IMG/VR virus record: IMGVR_UViG_3300050011_000007
Coordinates: 1 to 28,478 of that record
DNA length: 28,478 bases
Source: a virus
Direction: 5' to 3' (one strand)
A program made the translations under genes and the position numbers. Shown in pieces: positions 7,181-15,046 of this stretch. Position 1 is the first letter of the stretch. The number at the start of each line of letters is the position of its first letter. The notes beneath the pieces were generated by a model. The model searched no databases. It was not told the DNA's origin and saw nothing but the letters and a program-made list of their open reading frames with translations.

Positions 7181-9187
7181 TTACGAGCTAACCGTGGTAG
7201 TAGCCCCAGACTGCTGCTGGGAGAGGCTGATGACCACGAATTCTGCGGGTGACGCCACTGCCACTGCGACCTGGGCGTTTACGACTCCAGCCTGGACTGT
7301 CGTCGGAGTGTTGACAGTGCTGTCACAGATGACCTGGAAGGATGTCGCTGGCGTCGTGCCTGCCAGGACCCCTGCCTGCATCTGGCCCGTCAGGTAGTTC
7401 GTGATGACGTTGGTCAGGTTCTGCCAGAGTGTCGGGGTGTTGTTCTGGAAGACCGCGAAGGAAGTAATAGCGGTCAGGTCATTCGCGATCTTGAGAATGA
7501 CGCGTGAGTTGTTGACGTACCTAGCCGGGTAGGAAGCCTGCGTCGTCAGGGCACCGTAGATGCAGAAGCCCGCCTGAGGCACAATCTTGACCGGGTTGAC
7601 CATCGCAGTCTCAAGGATTGCCAGGTCAGCAGGAGTGAAGTATGCTTCTAGGGCGACCGCGTTGAGGATGGCTGTGTTGCCAGCCGGTGCCTGGGCGATC
7701 GAGTACAGCAGGTCGTTCTGCTCCCAGTAGCCTAGGACAGCACCGCCCGGAGGCAGCCAGCGGGTAGCACCGGATGCTGTTGACAGGGGATCTGGGATTG
7801 ACAGCCATGGCCCGTAGATCGCAGCTACCGTGCTCGCAGCCACGCCCGATGTAGTCATGGCAGCCATGGCAGAGGCGACGGAGGCTGAGCTTGACTGACC
7901 GCCCTGGAACTGGCTGTCGACGACCAGGTAGACATTGCCTACTGCCGCCGCCCAGGTCAGGAGGTTATTGATCAGGGTGTACAGGATTGATCCGGTCAGG
8001 CTGGTGTCAGGCAGGTTGAGGTTGATGACCTGGTTGCCGAATGACGTCAGGTGACCCTGGTTCCATGCTGGAGTGCTAGGAGCCGTTCCTCCGTAAGCCG
8101 TGCTGCCCGTGATGGCCCAGTTGAGGTCGATCGCGGTGGTACCGTCAGATCCTGAGACGCTGGCTGACAGCGGGTTGTTGTTACCCGTGGTCGTAGAGCC
8201 CAGGGCAGTCGGGGTAGACACGGTAGCCGGGTCGTTCGTTCCCGCGATGTAGCTCGTCGGAAGCCCGGACAGGATGACGTAGGATGAGCCTGATGTCGTA
8301 GAGTTGACGACGCTAGCAGCGTATCTTGACGACTGAGGATTCAGGCTGATGCCATTCCATGATTCGACCAGGAAGGCGCTTGTCGTACCGCCCTGGAAGA
8401 TCTGGAGGTTAAAGTTGGTCGTAGATGATCCGGCACCGCTCGGAGTCGTGATAGTGAAGTAGATCTGATTTCCGTAGACGCCCGGATTCTTCGCCGTGAT
8501 GACCAGCGCCGCTCCTGTTACGCCAGAGGTATTGCTCGACGGTGGAAGAGCCCCGGTGGTAGTCGGGGTGGCAGCGATAGTAAAGCTGGTTCCGAGAGCA
8601 GTCGGTGATCCCAGTGTCTGCTGGCGCTTAGCCGTGGCGGAACCGGCACCTGCCAGTGAGCAGTAGACATAGTAACCTGTGGCGGTACCACTGGCGACCG
8701 GAGAAGTAATGATCAGCTCACCAGTTGATCCAAGGACGGCAGGAGTAGCCGTGCTGCCCGTGGTCTCTCCAACAGGGTCTACATAGGTCACGATTACCTG
8801 GTAGGTCCCGGCAGCCAGTGTGCCCGTGCCTGTGGTCGGCGTGACAGTCGGTGCGGCGGGTGCGGTCAGAAGGGGCTCAACCGGGAGGACGGATGCCGAA
8901 GCCTGAACCGCGTCAGAGTTGGGCACGCGGAATGTGTAGCAGCCGGTGCCGCCGTTCGTGAAGAACTGGTAGACGGCGAATGGCAGGTAGCTCGATGAGC
9001 CCGAAGTGAATCCGCCGTATAGCTGTACGAACTGCTGCCAGGACGACAGGAAGGTCGGCACGGTAGGACCGACGTTATAGTTCGCAGCGAAGCACGCGAC
9101 CGGCACGCCCGGTGCCTGCCCGGCGCTCGTCGCCAGCGGTGCAGAGGTCTGGTTGACGAAAACCCCTGGTCGCGTGTATGTTGCCAT
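7181..9187 (-). CDS. Tail sheath protein
   Basis: The 668-residue contractile sheath subunit starts MATYTRPGVFVNQTS, the typical 'Y-x-x-PGVyv' opening whose N-terminal arm links neighbouring subunits. Residues 30-100 are the first conserved block (FLSSWQQFVQLYGG, then LPFAVYQFFTNGG). Residues about 107-222 are an inserted beta-rich domain resembling an Ig/FN3-like fold (PAAPTVTPTTGTG, TYQVIVTYVDPVGETT, GYYVYCSLAG). The sheath fold resumes at 'ALVITAKNPGVYGNQI'. The C-terminal domain from about 560 to 660 (QAGFCIYGALT, RYVNNSRVILKIANDLTAI, PAEFVVISLSQQ) is the conserved core that meets the tube. AGGAG lies upstream of the ATG. Sheaths without an insert are usually 450-500 residues, so the insert explains the larger size. 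Confidence 0.95.
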   Translation of the reverse strand: MATYTRPGVFVNQTSAPLATSAGQAPGVPVACFAANYNVGPTVPTFLSSWQQFVQLYGGFTSGSSSYLPFAVYQFFTNGGTGCYTFRVPNSDAVQASASVLPVEPLLTAPAAPTVTPTTGTGTLAAGTYQVIVTYVDPVGETTGSTATPAVLGSTGELIITSPVASGTATGYYVYCSLAGAGSATAKRQQTLGSPTALGTSFTIAATPTTTGALPPSSNTSGVTGAALVITAKNPGVYGNQIYFTITTPSGAGSSTTNFNLQIFQGGTTSAFLVESWNGISLNPQSSRYAASVVNSTTSGSSYVILSGLPTSYIAGTNDPATVSTPTALGSTTTGNNNPLSASVSGSDGTTAIDLNWAITGSTAYGGTAPSTPAWNQGHLTSFGNQVINLNLPDTSLTGSILYTLINNLLTWAAAVGNVYLVVDSQFQGGQSSSASVASAMAAMTTSGVAASTVAAIYGPWLSIPDPLSTASGATRWLPPGGAVLGYWEQNDLLYSIAQAPAGNTAILNAVALEAYFTPADLAILETAMVNPVKIVPQAGFCIYGALTTQASYPARYVNNSRVILKIANDLTAITSFAVFQNNTPTLWQNLTNVITNYLTGQMQAGVLAGTTPATSFQVICDSTVNTPTTVQAGVVNAQVAVAVASPAEFVVISLSQQQSGATTTVSS

Positions 9188-9195
9188 TGACTCTC

Positions 9196-9906
9196 CTAGT
9201 TCAGGACGTTGAGGGCACTGTTCATGCCGACTGAGAGGATTCCGGTGTTCTGGACTATCCCTGCCGGGGTAGTCAGGTCGATCGGTGTCAGGTCGCCGTA
9301 GACAGATAGGTCAAGTCCCATAGCGTTTACAGGAATAAGTGTACCGCCGAAAGCCGTCGAGGCTTCTAGGTACTCGACCAGCTCAGTGTAGACACGGACA
9401 CGGTAGACTACCTTGAAGAGGCGCTTGCCGTCCTCGTCCTTTCCATAGCCTTCTTCCGGGCCACCCAGGAGACGCATGGTCCTCAGGGTACCGTCCTGAG
9501 GAATCCACATCGCGCCGTGCTTGGCAGGCAGGCGGTACAGCCCGGCGAGGGTGGCGATCGTAGGCTGTACGTGGGCTGACCAGAATCGGGCATACAGTGT
9601 GACCTGGTAGTCAAGGTTGTAGGGAGTCGGTGCGTACTCGGTGTAGTACGGGCTGTTCATCGGGGTCACAGCCTGACCGAAGGATGTCCACGATGGCGAG
9701 CCCTCAGGCGCGTAAGGGAGCTGATAGTAGGTTCCCGACTGCATACGCTCCTGATCAGGGTAGATGCCAGCGTGCTCTACGATAATCACCGGGTAGGTCA
9801 GGTTGGCAAGCTCGTCCTGGGGCAGGCGATACCTCACGCCGATCTCACGACCACCGGCAGGAGCATTAGCGTCCTGAACTGTCAGCCCCTGGAGACGATT
9901 TTTCAT
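9196..9906 (-). CDS. Neck / tail terminator-like structural protein
   Basis: This 236-residue protein sits immediately before the sheath gene, the normal place of a tail terminator or tail completion protein. It contains 'ELANLTYPVIIVEHAGIYPDQERMQSG' and 'TPYNLDYQVTLYARF', the latter similar to the strand pairing of neck proteins that cap the tube. I do not recognise a specific family. The ATG at 9906 has no clear Shine-Dalgarno; the frame is open for 36 nt further upstream to an in-frame TGA but holds no standard start codon there. The HNH gene ends 35 nt upstream, so the natural ribosome site may have been displaced when that gene arrived. Confidence 0.6.
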   Translation of the reverse strand: MKNRLQGLTVQDANAPAGGREIGVRYRLPQDELANLTYPVIIVEHAGIYPDQERMQSGTYYQLPYAPEGSPSWTSFGQAVTPMNSPYYTEYAPTPYNLDYQVTLYARFWSAHVQPTIATLAGLYRLPAKHGAMWIPQDGTLRTMRLLGGPEEGYGKDEDGKRLFKVVYRVRVYTELVEYLEASTAFGGTLIPVNAMGLDLSVYGDLTPIDLTTPAGIVQNTGILSVGMNSALNVLN

Positions 9907-9941
9907 CGCAGCGTCTTCGTAAATTGCGGAGCCAAGGCACC

Positions 9942-10604
9942 CTAATCACCAGCCCTTTCATACCGACCTAGGCATTCATCTACACTGCGTCCATCGTCTT
10001 CGATGTAAGCGATGGCGTTCTTCATGAAGTCTACGTTATCTCGGAACATCCCGATACCAGAGTTGCATTGCTGGCAGAGCAGGCCTCGAATACGAAACTC
10101 GTCAGATACATGGTTGTGATCCCGGTAGATCTTCCCCAACTCACCGTGGCAGATAGCACATCCTCCGCCCTGGGCGCGGAGAACCTCTTCCTCCATCGCT
10201 GTGGTAAGACCATACTTCTGCTTCTTGAAGCTATCGAACTTGCACGTTCGGCAGTAGCGTTCCCCGGAGCTGTAGTGACCAAGATGAGGAGACCCTGATA
10301 GCAGAGAGTGACCGTTCGGGCAAAAGTCAATAAGCCATGTCAGGTGCTCGGGCGACAGGCACAACTTGTTCGAGCATCCGAAAGACCCGTTAGGACGCCA
10401 CGACTTGAAGGGCTTGTCATGCCCGAGAATTTCCTTCCATACCCAGCTGCGCATATGGCCACCGGAAGAATCTGTGCTAGATGAGTAGTATCGTGGATGC
10501 CCGGTCCTGTTGACCGGGCCAGTCCACACCATACATCCCGTGTCCCGGTGCTCACACATGCTACGGAACAGCTCTTGTGTCATCGGCGGGTTAGCTCGCG
10601 TCAC
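9942..10604 (-). CDS. HNH homing endonuclease, two nuclease-like modules (endonuclease VII type C-terminus)
   Basis: The 220-residue protein combines modules. Residues 24-90 look like an HNH_3-type region (CMVWTGPVNRTGHPRYY, later FGCSNKLCLSPEHLTW), though the first His expected before the Cys pair appears replaced. Residues 95-121 form a CPNGH-x(n)-C-x2-C zinc finger. Residues 149-190 form an endonuclease VII-like HNH core: C149-x2-C152, RDHNH at 161-165, then RGLLCQQCNSGIG (C177, C180, N181). The start is GTG at 10604, 6 nt after AAGGAGG, overlapping the TGA of the connector gene as GTGA. Unlike other homing genes here it depends on the operon's Shine-Dalgarno. It is inserted between connector and tail terminator genes. 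Confidence 0.87.
   Translation of the reverse strand: MTRANPPMTQELFRSMCEHRDTGCMVWTGPVNRTGHPRYYSSSTDSSGGHMRSWVWKEILGHDKPFKSWRPNGSFGCSNKLCLSPEHLTWLIDFCPNGHSLLSGSPHLGHYSSGERYCRTCKFDSFKKQKYGLTTAMEEEVLRAQGGGCAICHGELGKIYRDHNHVSDEFRIRGLLCQQCNSGIGMFRDNVDFMKNAIAYIEDDGRSVDECLGRYERAGD
10499..10519. repeat. 8-bp perfect inverted repeat inside the HNH gene
   Basis: GCCCGGTC (10499-10506) and GACCGGGC (10512-10519) flank five bases. The stem sequence is nearly the same as that of the terminator hairpin behind the plus-strand HNH gene at 21465-21490. Confidence 0.6.
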
Positions 10605-11125
10605 TGCGTTCCTCCTTGAAGGGTATAGAGTCCTCCTGGACTCCACTCCTTAAAGATTGTATCATTGACAAGCTCATCGGGCTTGACCTGAGTCGTGGAG
10701 ATTGCTACGATGATGTCACGACGCTGCATCTGGCCCCGGATCGAGATCTGGACGACACGGAAGACCTTCCTGTCATAGACGACACGATCCTTGAGGTACT
10801 TGCCCGTCTTGATGTCCTCGTAGTCCATGCCAGCCTGTAGTACCTTGTCGAAGGCGACGATCAGGGCGGCGTCATCGTTGAAGTAGAAGCCGTTCTCTGA
10901 GTTCTCGTTGGCACCCTCGACGTGCTCGATATGCTGAGCCTGGATTCGGACAGGAGGATTGTAGACTAGGCCATTGCCTACTGGCTCATCATAGATGGGG
11001 TCGATATCCGATAGGCCCGGATTGAACCGGTAGTAGTCAGCCCAGTCACCATCGACAGACTGCCAGCCAGCGAGGGCATTGAATATGTCATTGGTCTCGT
11101 AAGTAGTCGGGATTAAATCTCCCAC
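10601..11125 (-). CDS. Head-tail connector / head completion-like protein
   Basis: This 174-residue acidic protein begins (GTG) GDLIPTTYETNDIFNALAG. It contains 'YYRFNPGLSDIDPIYDEPV', and ends with the beta-rich 'GKYLKDRVVYDRKVFRVVQISIRGQMQRRDIIVAISTTQVKPDEL', a strand pattern found in neck proteins of Siphoviridae and Myoviridae (head closure type). The position between portal-distal genes and the tail terminator supports this role, but I cannot name the family. No ATG is available near the start; GTG at 11125 has only a weak GGAAG site 1-5 nt before it. The following HNH gene overlaps its stop as GTGA. Confidence 0.58.
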   Translation of the reverse strand: MGDLIPTTYETNDIFNALAGWQSVDGDWADYYRFNPGLSDIDPIYDEPVGNGLVYNPPVRIQAQHIEHVEGANENSENGFYFNDDAALIVAFDKVLQAGMDYEDIKTGKYLKDRVVYDRKVFRVVQISIRGQMQRRDIIVAISTTQVKPDELVNDTIFKEWSPGGLYTLQGGTQ

Positions 11126-11143
11126 GCTTCCAATCCAAACGAC

Positions 11144-11620
11144 TCATCCCGACTCCCCCTTTCGCAAGACCCATTCCGCGAACAACCGTAGCTGTTCAGG
11201 AGAGGCGTCTCTCTTCATGCTGTTCGCTAGATGACTAATAACCTGTATATTGCCCGGAATGTAACCAAGTTCAGGTATGATCCGATCAAGACTCGGCGCG
11301 TTGTGCTGTGGACCGCGCCCTACACCAGGATACAGGGGAATTCCCATAACAGGGCAAACATCTGGGATGATAATATCTTCTCGTGTGATCGTATGCGGCA
11401 CGCCTGCCTTCCTGGCGCGCTTCTTAGAGCTTGATACCATCATAGACGTGATGTTGGCATCTCGCCACTTCTTACGACGCTCAGGCTTACTAGAAGGGCT
11501 GAACTTGTTGGCGTTTATCGCATGAGGCTTGCAGTACGTGCTAAGACCGCTCTTAGTCTGAGTACTGGTGTAGAACTCAGACTCGTCCTTGGGCTCGGCA
11601 CACTTAGGGCACTTTTTCAT
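11144..11620 (-). CDS. HNH-type homing endonuclease (SLDRI / GNIQVIS family)
   Basis: The 158-residue protein has an N-terminal zinc knuckle (C4-x2-C7, C30-x2-H33: MKKCPKCAEPK ... STYCKPH), a basic middle segment (SSKKRARKAG) and a C-terminal HNH-type core. The core runs CPVMGIPLYPG, then PSLDRIIPELGYIPGNIQVISHLANSMKRDASPEQL (Asp112, Asn124, His130). The 'sLDRi-p-GY-~-GN-~-~v-s-~-aN-~-k' motif is a known phage HNH family. The ATG at 11620 has no Shine-Dalgarno, but an extended -10 box sits exactly 6 nt upstream, so a leaderless transcript is likely. It separates the ParB-like gene from the connector gene. It ends 18 nt before the next start. Confidence 0.85.
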   Translation of the reverse strand: MKKCPKCAEPKDESEFYTSTQTKSGLSTYCKPHAINANKFSPSSKPERRKKWRDANITSMMVSSSKKRARKAGVPHTITREDIIIPDVCPVMGIPLYPGVGRGPQHNAPSLDRIIPELGYIPGNIQVISHLANSMKRDASPEQLRLFAEWVLRKGESG

Positions 11621-11635
11621 GTCCTAAGTTTAACA
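11621..11635 (-). promoter_or_regulatory. Leaderless-type promoter of the HNH gene (extended -10)
   Basis: On the minus strand TG-T-TAAACT (TAAACT at 11632-11627) is followed by six bases and then the ATG. The TG one base before the hexamer makes an extended -10 box; no good -35 is seen. Confidence 0.55.
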
Positions 11636-11670
11636 CCAAAAGCTTACTGTGTTGTAGTCGAGCCTGGACA

Positions 11671-12078
11671 TTACTTCATCCTCGTCTTGTAGCCCTTGTC
11701 GCCGCGCTCGCCCAGCGTGTTGCGTGACTTCTGCTCTTCCGGGCTGCGGGTGAAGCTCTGTGACCAGGACTCATGTACTGCGTCGGGACGGGCAGCAGGC
11801 TCGTCTGAGAGGTCAGTCGCCGGTAGCGGAATGCCCAGGCGAGCAGCCACGGCAGCCCTGTGATGACCGCCGCCCTGGATCTGGTAGTTGCCAGCCCGGT
11901 CATTGAACCGGACTCCGACAGGCGTCTGGAATCCGTTCTGCTTGACATGAGACTCAAGCCTTGACATGTAGTCGGGCTCACGGTTATAGTAGGTGTCAGC
12001 CAGGGCGGGAAGGCTCTTTCCCCTGACGCCCGGATCGCTCCCGACTACATGACCGAACTGCTCCGGTGAGAATTCCAT
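11671..12078 (-). CDS. ParB/sulfiredoxin-like domain protein
   Basis: The 135-residue protein has a short ParB-N-like domain: 'YMSRLESHVKQNGFQTPVGVRF' (about 37-58), a strand 'GNYQIQGGGHHRAAVAARLGIPLPAT' (63-88) with the GHHR motif at 71-74 and the typical 'aA-~-~-lG-i-~-~-Pv' ending. In this superfamily the G-(D/G)-G-H-R-x-x-A loop binds nucleotide. No HTH domain follows; the C-terminus is polar (SFTRSPEEQKSRNTLG). The ATG overlaps the TAA of the preceding gene (TAATG). Such domains recur in phage head and neck operons, where their role is mostly unknown. A role in virion assembly or DNA packaging is possible but not shown by the sequence. Confidence 0.7.
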   Translation of the reverse strand: MEFSPEQFGHVVGSDPGVRGKSLPALADTYYNREPDYMSRLESHVKQNGFQTPVGVRFNDRAGNYQIQGGGHHRAAVAARLGIPLPATDLSDEPAARPDAVHESWSQSFTRSPEEQKSRNTLGERGDKGYKTRMK

Positions 12079-13046
12079 TAGTAAATACCGCCGCCGTAGT
12101 TCCACAGCGGGCTAGGAATGCCAGATACGTCATCGTTGCGGTGATCGACAGCCGGGATCTCACGGACTGGCCAGCGGTGGTCGTCGAACTCCTGTGGCTT
12201 GAAGAGAGGAACGAGACGCCCGGTCGTCCTAGAAACACGGCGTAGCTGCAATGTCTCCATGCGGTACATGCCGACATTGAGCTGACCGCAGTAGTCCATG
12301 TACCTCTGCGTCAGCGCGGTCATCTGCTCCATGATCTGACGGTAACGCCCGGAACGGTCGATGACGGTTCCCTCAGCCGTCTGGACATTGGCGTCGGAGG
12401 CTGCGTCATTAGCCAGAGCCCAGAAGCAGTTGATCGTCGTAAGCGTCTCTACGAGAGGCTCTTCGATCGCTGGAAGGTTCTGTAGGCTCTTCGGGGTCTC
12501 ACGGTAGTCGATGAAACCACGGGCATCCAGGTAACGCTCCTCGATCTCAGTCGCATAGGTATGCTGGCGTACTGAGTCGATAGCGATCCGGGCAAGCTCG
12601 TCATCGGAGAAGAGACTCCATGCCACGCCGACCATGAGCAGAGTCGAGTTGACGGCGACCGGAGCCCCCAGGAATACCTGTCCCACGTCAGGATTGAGGT
12701 AGAAGGCGATAGCCGTGTCATCACGCCAGTAGGCAGTACCGCCCGGAGCGGGGGTATGCGCGGTGTTAGTCTGGAGCGCGGTGTAGAAGTAGTTGTTATT
12801 GACAACCTGCGCGTTGACAGCATAGGTTGAAGTAGGAGACCAGGGCAGGGCGGTCGAGTAGTCAAGCAGTACCTGCTGGGAAGATCCTGTGATGACAGTA
12901 ACTGATAGCAGATTCGAGGTGTTGATCTCCTGCTTGGGCAGGTCGAACCAGACCGTCTGACCGTCTCCCAGAGCCGTCGTGCGAAATGGCGTCGGAGGAT
13001 CACCGATCTGGAGACGGACCCTGGAAATCAGGTCACTTAGACGCAT
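12078..13046 (-). CDS. Virion structural / connector-like protein
   Basis: The start at 13046 (MRLSDLISRVRLQIGDPPTPF) is chosen because AGGAG lies 4 nt upstream; reading further upstream would run through the previous gene in another frame. The 322-residue protein begins with 'L-x-x-RVR-x-x-iGDpp-tPF', found at the start of many actinophage head-tail or baseplate-associated proteins. A beta-rich middle part (about residues 35-130: ALGDGQTVWFDLPKQ, AYWRDDTAIAFYLNPDVGQVFLGAP) is followed by a helical part (140-270) with 'DELARIAIDSVRQHTYA' and 'YRQIMEQMTALTQRYMDYCGQLN'. I cannot name the family. The next gene overlaps its TAA by one base. Confidence 0.62.
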   Translation of the reverse strand: MRLSDLISRVRLQIGDPPTPFRTTALGDGQTVWFDLPKQEINTSNLLSVTVITGSSQQVLLDYSTALPWSPTSTYAVNAQVVNNNYFYTALQTNTAHTPAPGGTAYWRDDTAIAFYLNPDVGQVFLGAPVAVNSTLLMVGVAWSLFSDDELARIAIDSVRQHTYATEIEERYLDARGFIDYRETPKSLQNLPAIEEPLVETLTTINCFWALANDAASDANVQTAEGTVIDRSGRYRQIMEQMTALTQRYMDYCGQLNVGMYRMETLQLRRVSRTTGRLVPLFKPQEFDDHRWPVREIPAVDHRNDDVSGIPSPLWNYGGGIY

Positions 13047-13053
13047 CTCGCTC

Positions 13054-13905
13054 CTAGTTGCTAGGGTACATATAGTTCCATCTGTCAGAAGCGAGCTGCC
13101 GCATCCCGAACTGGGATGGGGTTCCTGCCCCAACACCCATTGTAATGGATGAATTAAGTGTGACCAGTGCATTCGATGCGATGACCAGGATCTTGACGAT
13201 GATGGACGTGCCACCAATTGAGAAGTCGGATCTCGAACCAGCGTAGTCATTGAACGTGACGTGGATAGATACCGAGAAGGTATCGTGAGCGCCAGCGGTG
13301 TCAAATGGACTGGCTGAGGCATGAATGCTGATCGACTGGTTGGACCCGGCATTGTCAGAGAAGGATACGGGAGTAGGACCAGAGGTGGTGATCTCCGTAT
13401 CAACCCAGTAGTTGGCTGAGTTAAACGTCTGAGTCGGGTACAGCAAAGAACTATTTGTACCATAAGCGTTTTGCCCGCCTGTCGAAGAAGCGTTATTGGG
13501 CGCAGACAGGGGTCCGCTGGCGATGCCGCCGGAACCGGAACCGGTATCCCAGTAATGGGAGGTGGCTGTATACCAGAGAGAGCCTGCGGTGCCCTGGAAA
13601 ACGCACGCCATGTAGGCGGTGCCAGGCGCCAGAGATGGAGGCGTCGCGAACGCTGCCCGCACCCACCCCGACCCGGCGGCTCCTGACCAGGACGCCGTTT
13701 CAGAGTAAATGAAAGCCTGAGTCGTGGCATTGAACAGCGCTATGGACTGCGGCAAGATCGCCGCCGTGGGAGCCGAGTAGAACCACATTGCCGTCAGGTT
13801 CGCTACGGTGCTGACGGAGACCTGGACCCCGAACGTGTAGCTGCTCAAATCAGCGACAACAGTCCCCGGACTGGACGGCTGACCGAAAAGAGTATAGACA
13901 GCCAT
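13054..13905 (-). CDS. Structural protein with DUF4082 domain (probable appendage)
   Basis: The 283-residue protein has an N-terminal DUF4082-like domain, residues about 5-170. Its signs are 'YTFGVQVSVSTVANLTAMWFYSAP', 'SIALFNATTQAFIYSETAS', 'GWVRAAFATPPSLAPGTAYMACVFQG' and the family's closing block 'PLSAPNNASSTGGQNAYGTNSSLLYPTQTFNSANYWVDTEI'. In bacteria this beta-sandwich occurs in secreted and glycan-binding proteins. Residues 175-283 are a separate beta-rich part ('SFSDNAGSNQSISIHASAS...'), which contains a repeat-like pair: 'SFSDNAGSN' and 'TFNDYAGSRSD'. It overlaps the previous gene by TAATG and is followed by AGGAG for the next gene. A receptor-binding or tail-appendage role is inferred. 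Confidence 0.72.
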   Translation of the reverse strand: MAVYTLFGQPSSPGTVVADLSSYTFGVQVSVSTVANLTAMWFYSAPTAAILPQSIALFNATTQAFIYSETASWSGAAGSGWVRAAFATPPSLAPGTAYMACVFQGTAGSLWYTATSHYWDTGSGSGGIASGPLSAPNNASSTGGQNAYGTNSSLLYPTQTFNSANYWVDTEITTSGPTPVSFSDNAGSNQSISIHASASPFDTAGAHDTFSVSIHVTFNDYAGSRSDFSIGGTSIIVKILVIASNALVTLNSSITMGVGAGTPSQFGMRQLASDRWNYMYPSN

Positions 13906-14504
13906 TAGCTAAGAGATGCTGAGTACCCGAAGTTGAGGATAGCCGTGGCATTCCATGTCTGCCCGGATACCTTGGTCCCCTGCGAGCTGATGCCGTGATT
14001 GATGAAGATACCGGATACAGTCACACCGGAGGCAGTGCCATTGTCGATTCCTAGTTCATTCCACGCGAAATTGGCCACGCCAGTACCGAATGTAGACGCA
14101 AAAGTCAGCGTCGATACAGCCGAAGACGTATTGATCACCGGGGCACCGGAGACTAGCTGGAAGTAAGAAGTAGTCGAACCGCCGCCGGTATCACCGCCTA
14201 GAGTCGTATCGGCAGCCGTGGCTGCTGTGCTGCTGGTGCCTACGCCGATCCTGCCCGCTGCTGAAGAGAACTTCGTCCCGATGCTGGTACCTGCAACGCC
14301 GCCCAGCAACGCCGCCCAGCCAAGCTCCGTGATGAGATTAGCGTTCTCGTGAACCGTCTCAAGATACGGCGTGACACCAAGATCGTCGAAATCACGGGCG
14401 GTAGGATCGAATAGCAGTCCCTTGCGTTCCTTGACCCACAGCGTCTGCCCTGCATCCCAGCGGCGGACCTTGAAGGTAGTCTGGACAGAACTGAATTCAT
14501 GCAT
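13905..14504 (-). CDS. Virion structural protein, beta-rich (unrecognised)
   Basis: This is a 199-residue protein. It begins MHEFSSVQTTFKVRRWDAGQTLWVKERKGLLFDPTARDFD, contains 'ELGWAALLGGVAGTSIGTKFSS' and a long Thr/Ser/Gly-rich beta-like region ending 'SGVTVSGIFINHGISSQGTKVSGQTWNATAILNFG'. This layout resembles phage minor tail or fibre-associated proteins that follow each other in one operon. Start and stop both overlap neighbours by TAATG (14504 and 13905), so translation is probably coupled. No signal peptide, membrane segment or catalytic motif is seen. Confidence 0.55.
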   Translation of the reverse strand: MHEFSSVQTTFKVRRWDAGQTLWVKERKGLLFDPTARDFDDLGVTPYLETVHENANLITELGWAALLGGVAGTSIGTKFSSAAGRIGVGTSSTAATAADTTLGGDTGGGSTTSYFQLVSGAPVINTSSAVSTLTFASTFGTGVANFAWNELGIDNGTASGVTVSGIFINHGISSQGTKVSGQTWNATAILNFGYSASLS

Positions 14505-15046
14505 TAGCTGCTCACCTGGAACGTTACCTGTAGGTTAAACTGGCTGTTGCCCGGAGATCCAGTAGCTGACCGGCGAATCCAGACGGGGTATACGGAGCGT
14601 GGACCGATGTTGCCCATCAGGACGCCACCGGCAGACGTGCTGGACGGAGGCACCCAGGAGGCGATTCCAGCGGGGAGAACATAGGGAGATGAAATAAGCA
14701 CAGCCTGAGGCGAGGTTGACGTGAAGGCAGTGGCTCCGGTAGGGTCAAGACCTAGTGCCCAGTCAATCGAGGCAGAGGTCACGGTAGACGCCGGAATCCA
14801 GGCAATAGCAGAGACCATCGTCGTCGTCGTATTCGAGTTATAGACGAAGGCGCACTGGTAGTCAACCTGCATGGCTGCGTTCTGCGGACCCGTGAGATCA
14901 GGGAAGAAATTGTTCTGGGCGACAGTAAGATCGATCTGTGTCGTCGAGCAGAAGTGCCCGTTCGAGTTATACACAGAACCGGCATTGGCGTAGCCGGCAC
15001 TTGCACTGGGAGCCCCCAGGAGGTACTGTACGTCTGCTGCGATCAC
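14504..15046 (-). CDS. Virion structural protein (unrecognised)
   Basis: The start is GTG at 15046, overlapping the TGA of the previous gene as GTGA; a longer reading would overlap that gene without support. The 180-residue protein begins MIAADVQYLLGAPSASAGYANAGSVYNSNGHF and is beta-rich: 'TQIDLTVAQNNFFPDLTGPQNAAMQVDYQCAFVYNSNTTTTMVSAIAWIPAS'. It ends in strands 'VYPVWIRRSATGSPGNSQFNLQVTFQVSS'. It looks like a small minor virion protein with a jelly-roll-like pattern. No family is recognised. Confidence 0.55.
   Translation of the reverse strand: MIAADVQYLLGAPSASAGYANAGSVYNSNGHFCSTTQIDLTVAQNNFFPDLTGPQNAAMQVDYQCAFVYNSNTTTTMVSAIAWIPASTVTSASIDWALGLDPTGATAFTSTSPQAVLISSPYVLPAGIASWVPPSSTSAGGVLMGNIGPRSVYPVWIRRSATGSPGNSQFNLQVTFQVSS

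Noticed and set aside
9942-11620. Group I intron or intein explanation for the HNH genes
   Set aside because: Flanking genes read as complete separate proteins, and I see no split protein or splice-site blocks; free-standing homing genes explain the layout.
12449-13003. Minus-strand frame overlapping the structural protein at 12078-13046
   Set aside because: Arg/Ser/Thr-rich composition typical of an alternate frame; neighbours leave no room for it.
13047-13730. N-terminal extension of the 12078-13046 protein
   Set aside because: It would overlap most of the DUF4082 gene in another frame, is Arg/Pro/Ser-rich and lacks a ribosome site, while the ATG at 13046 has AGGAG.
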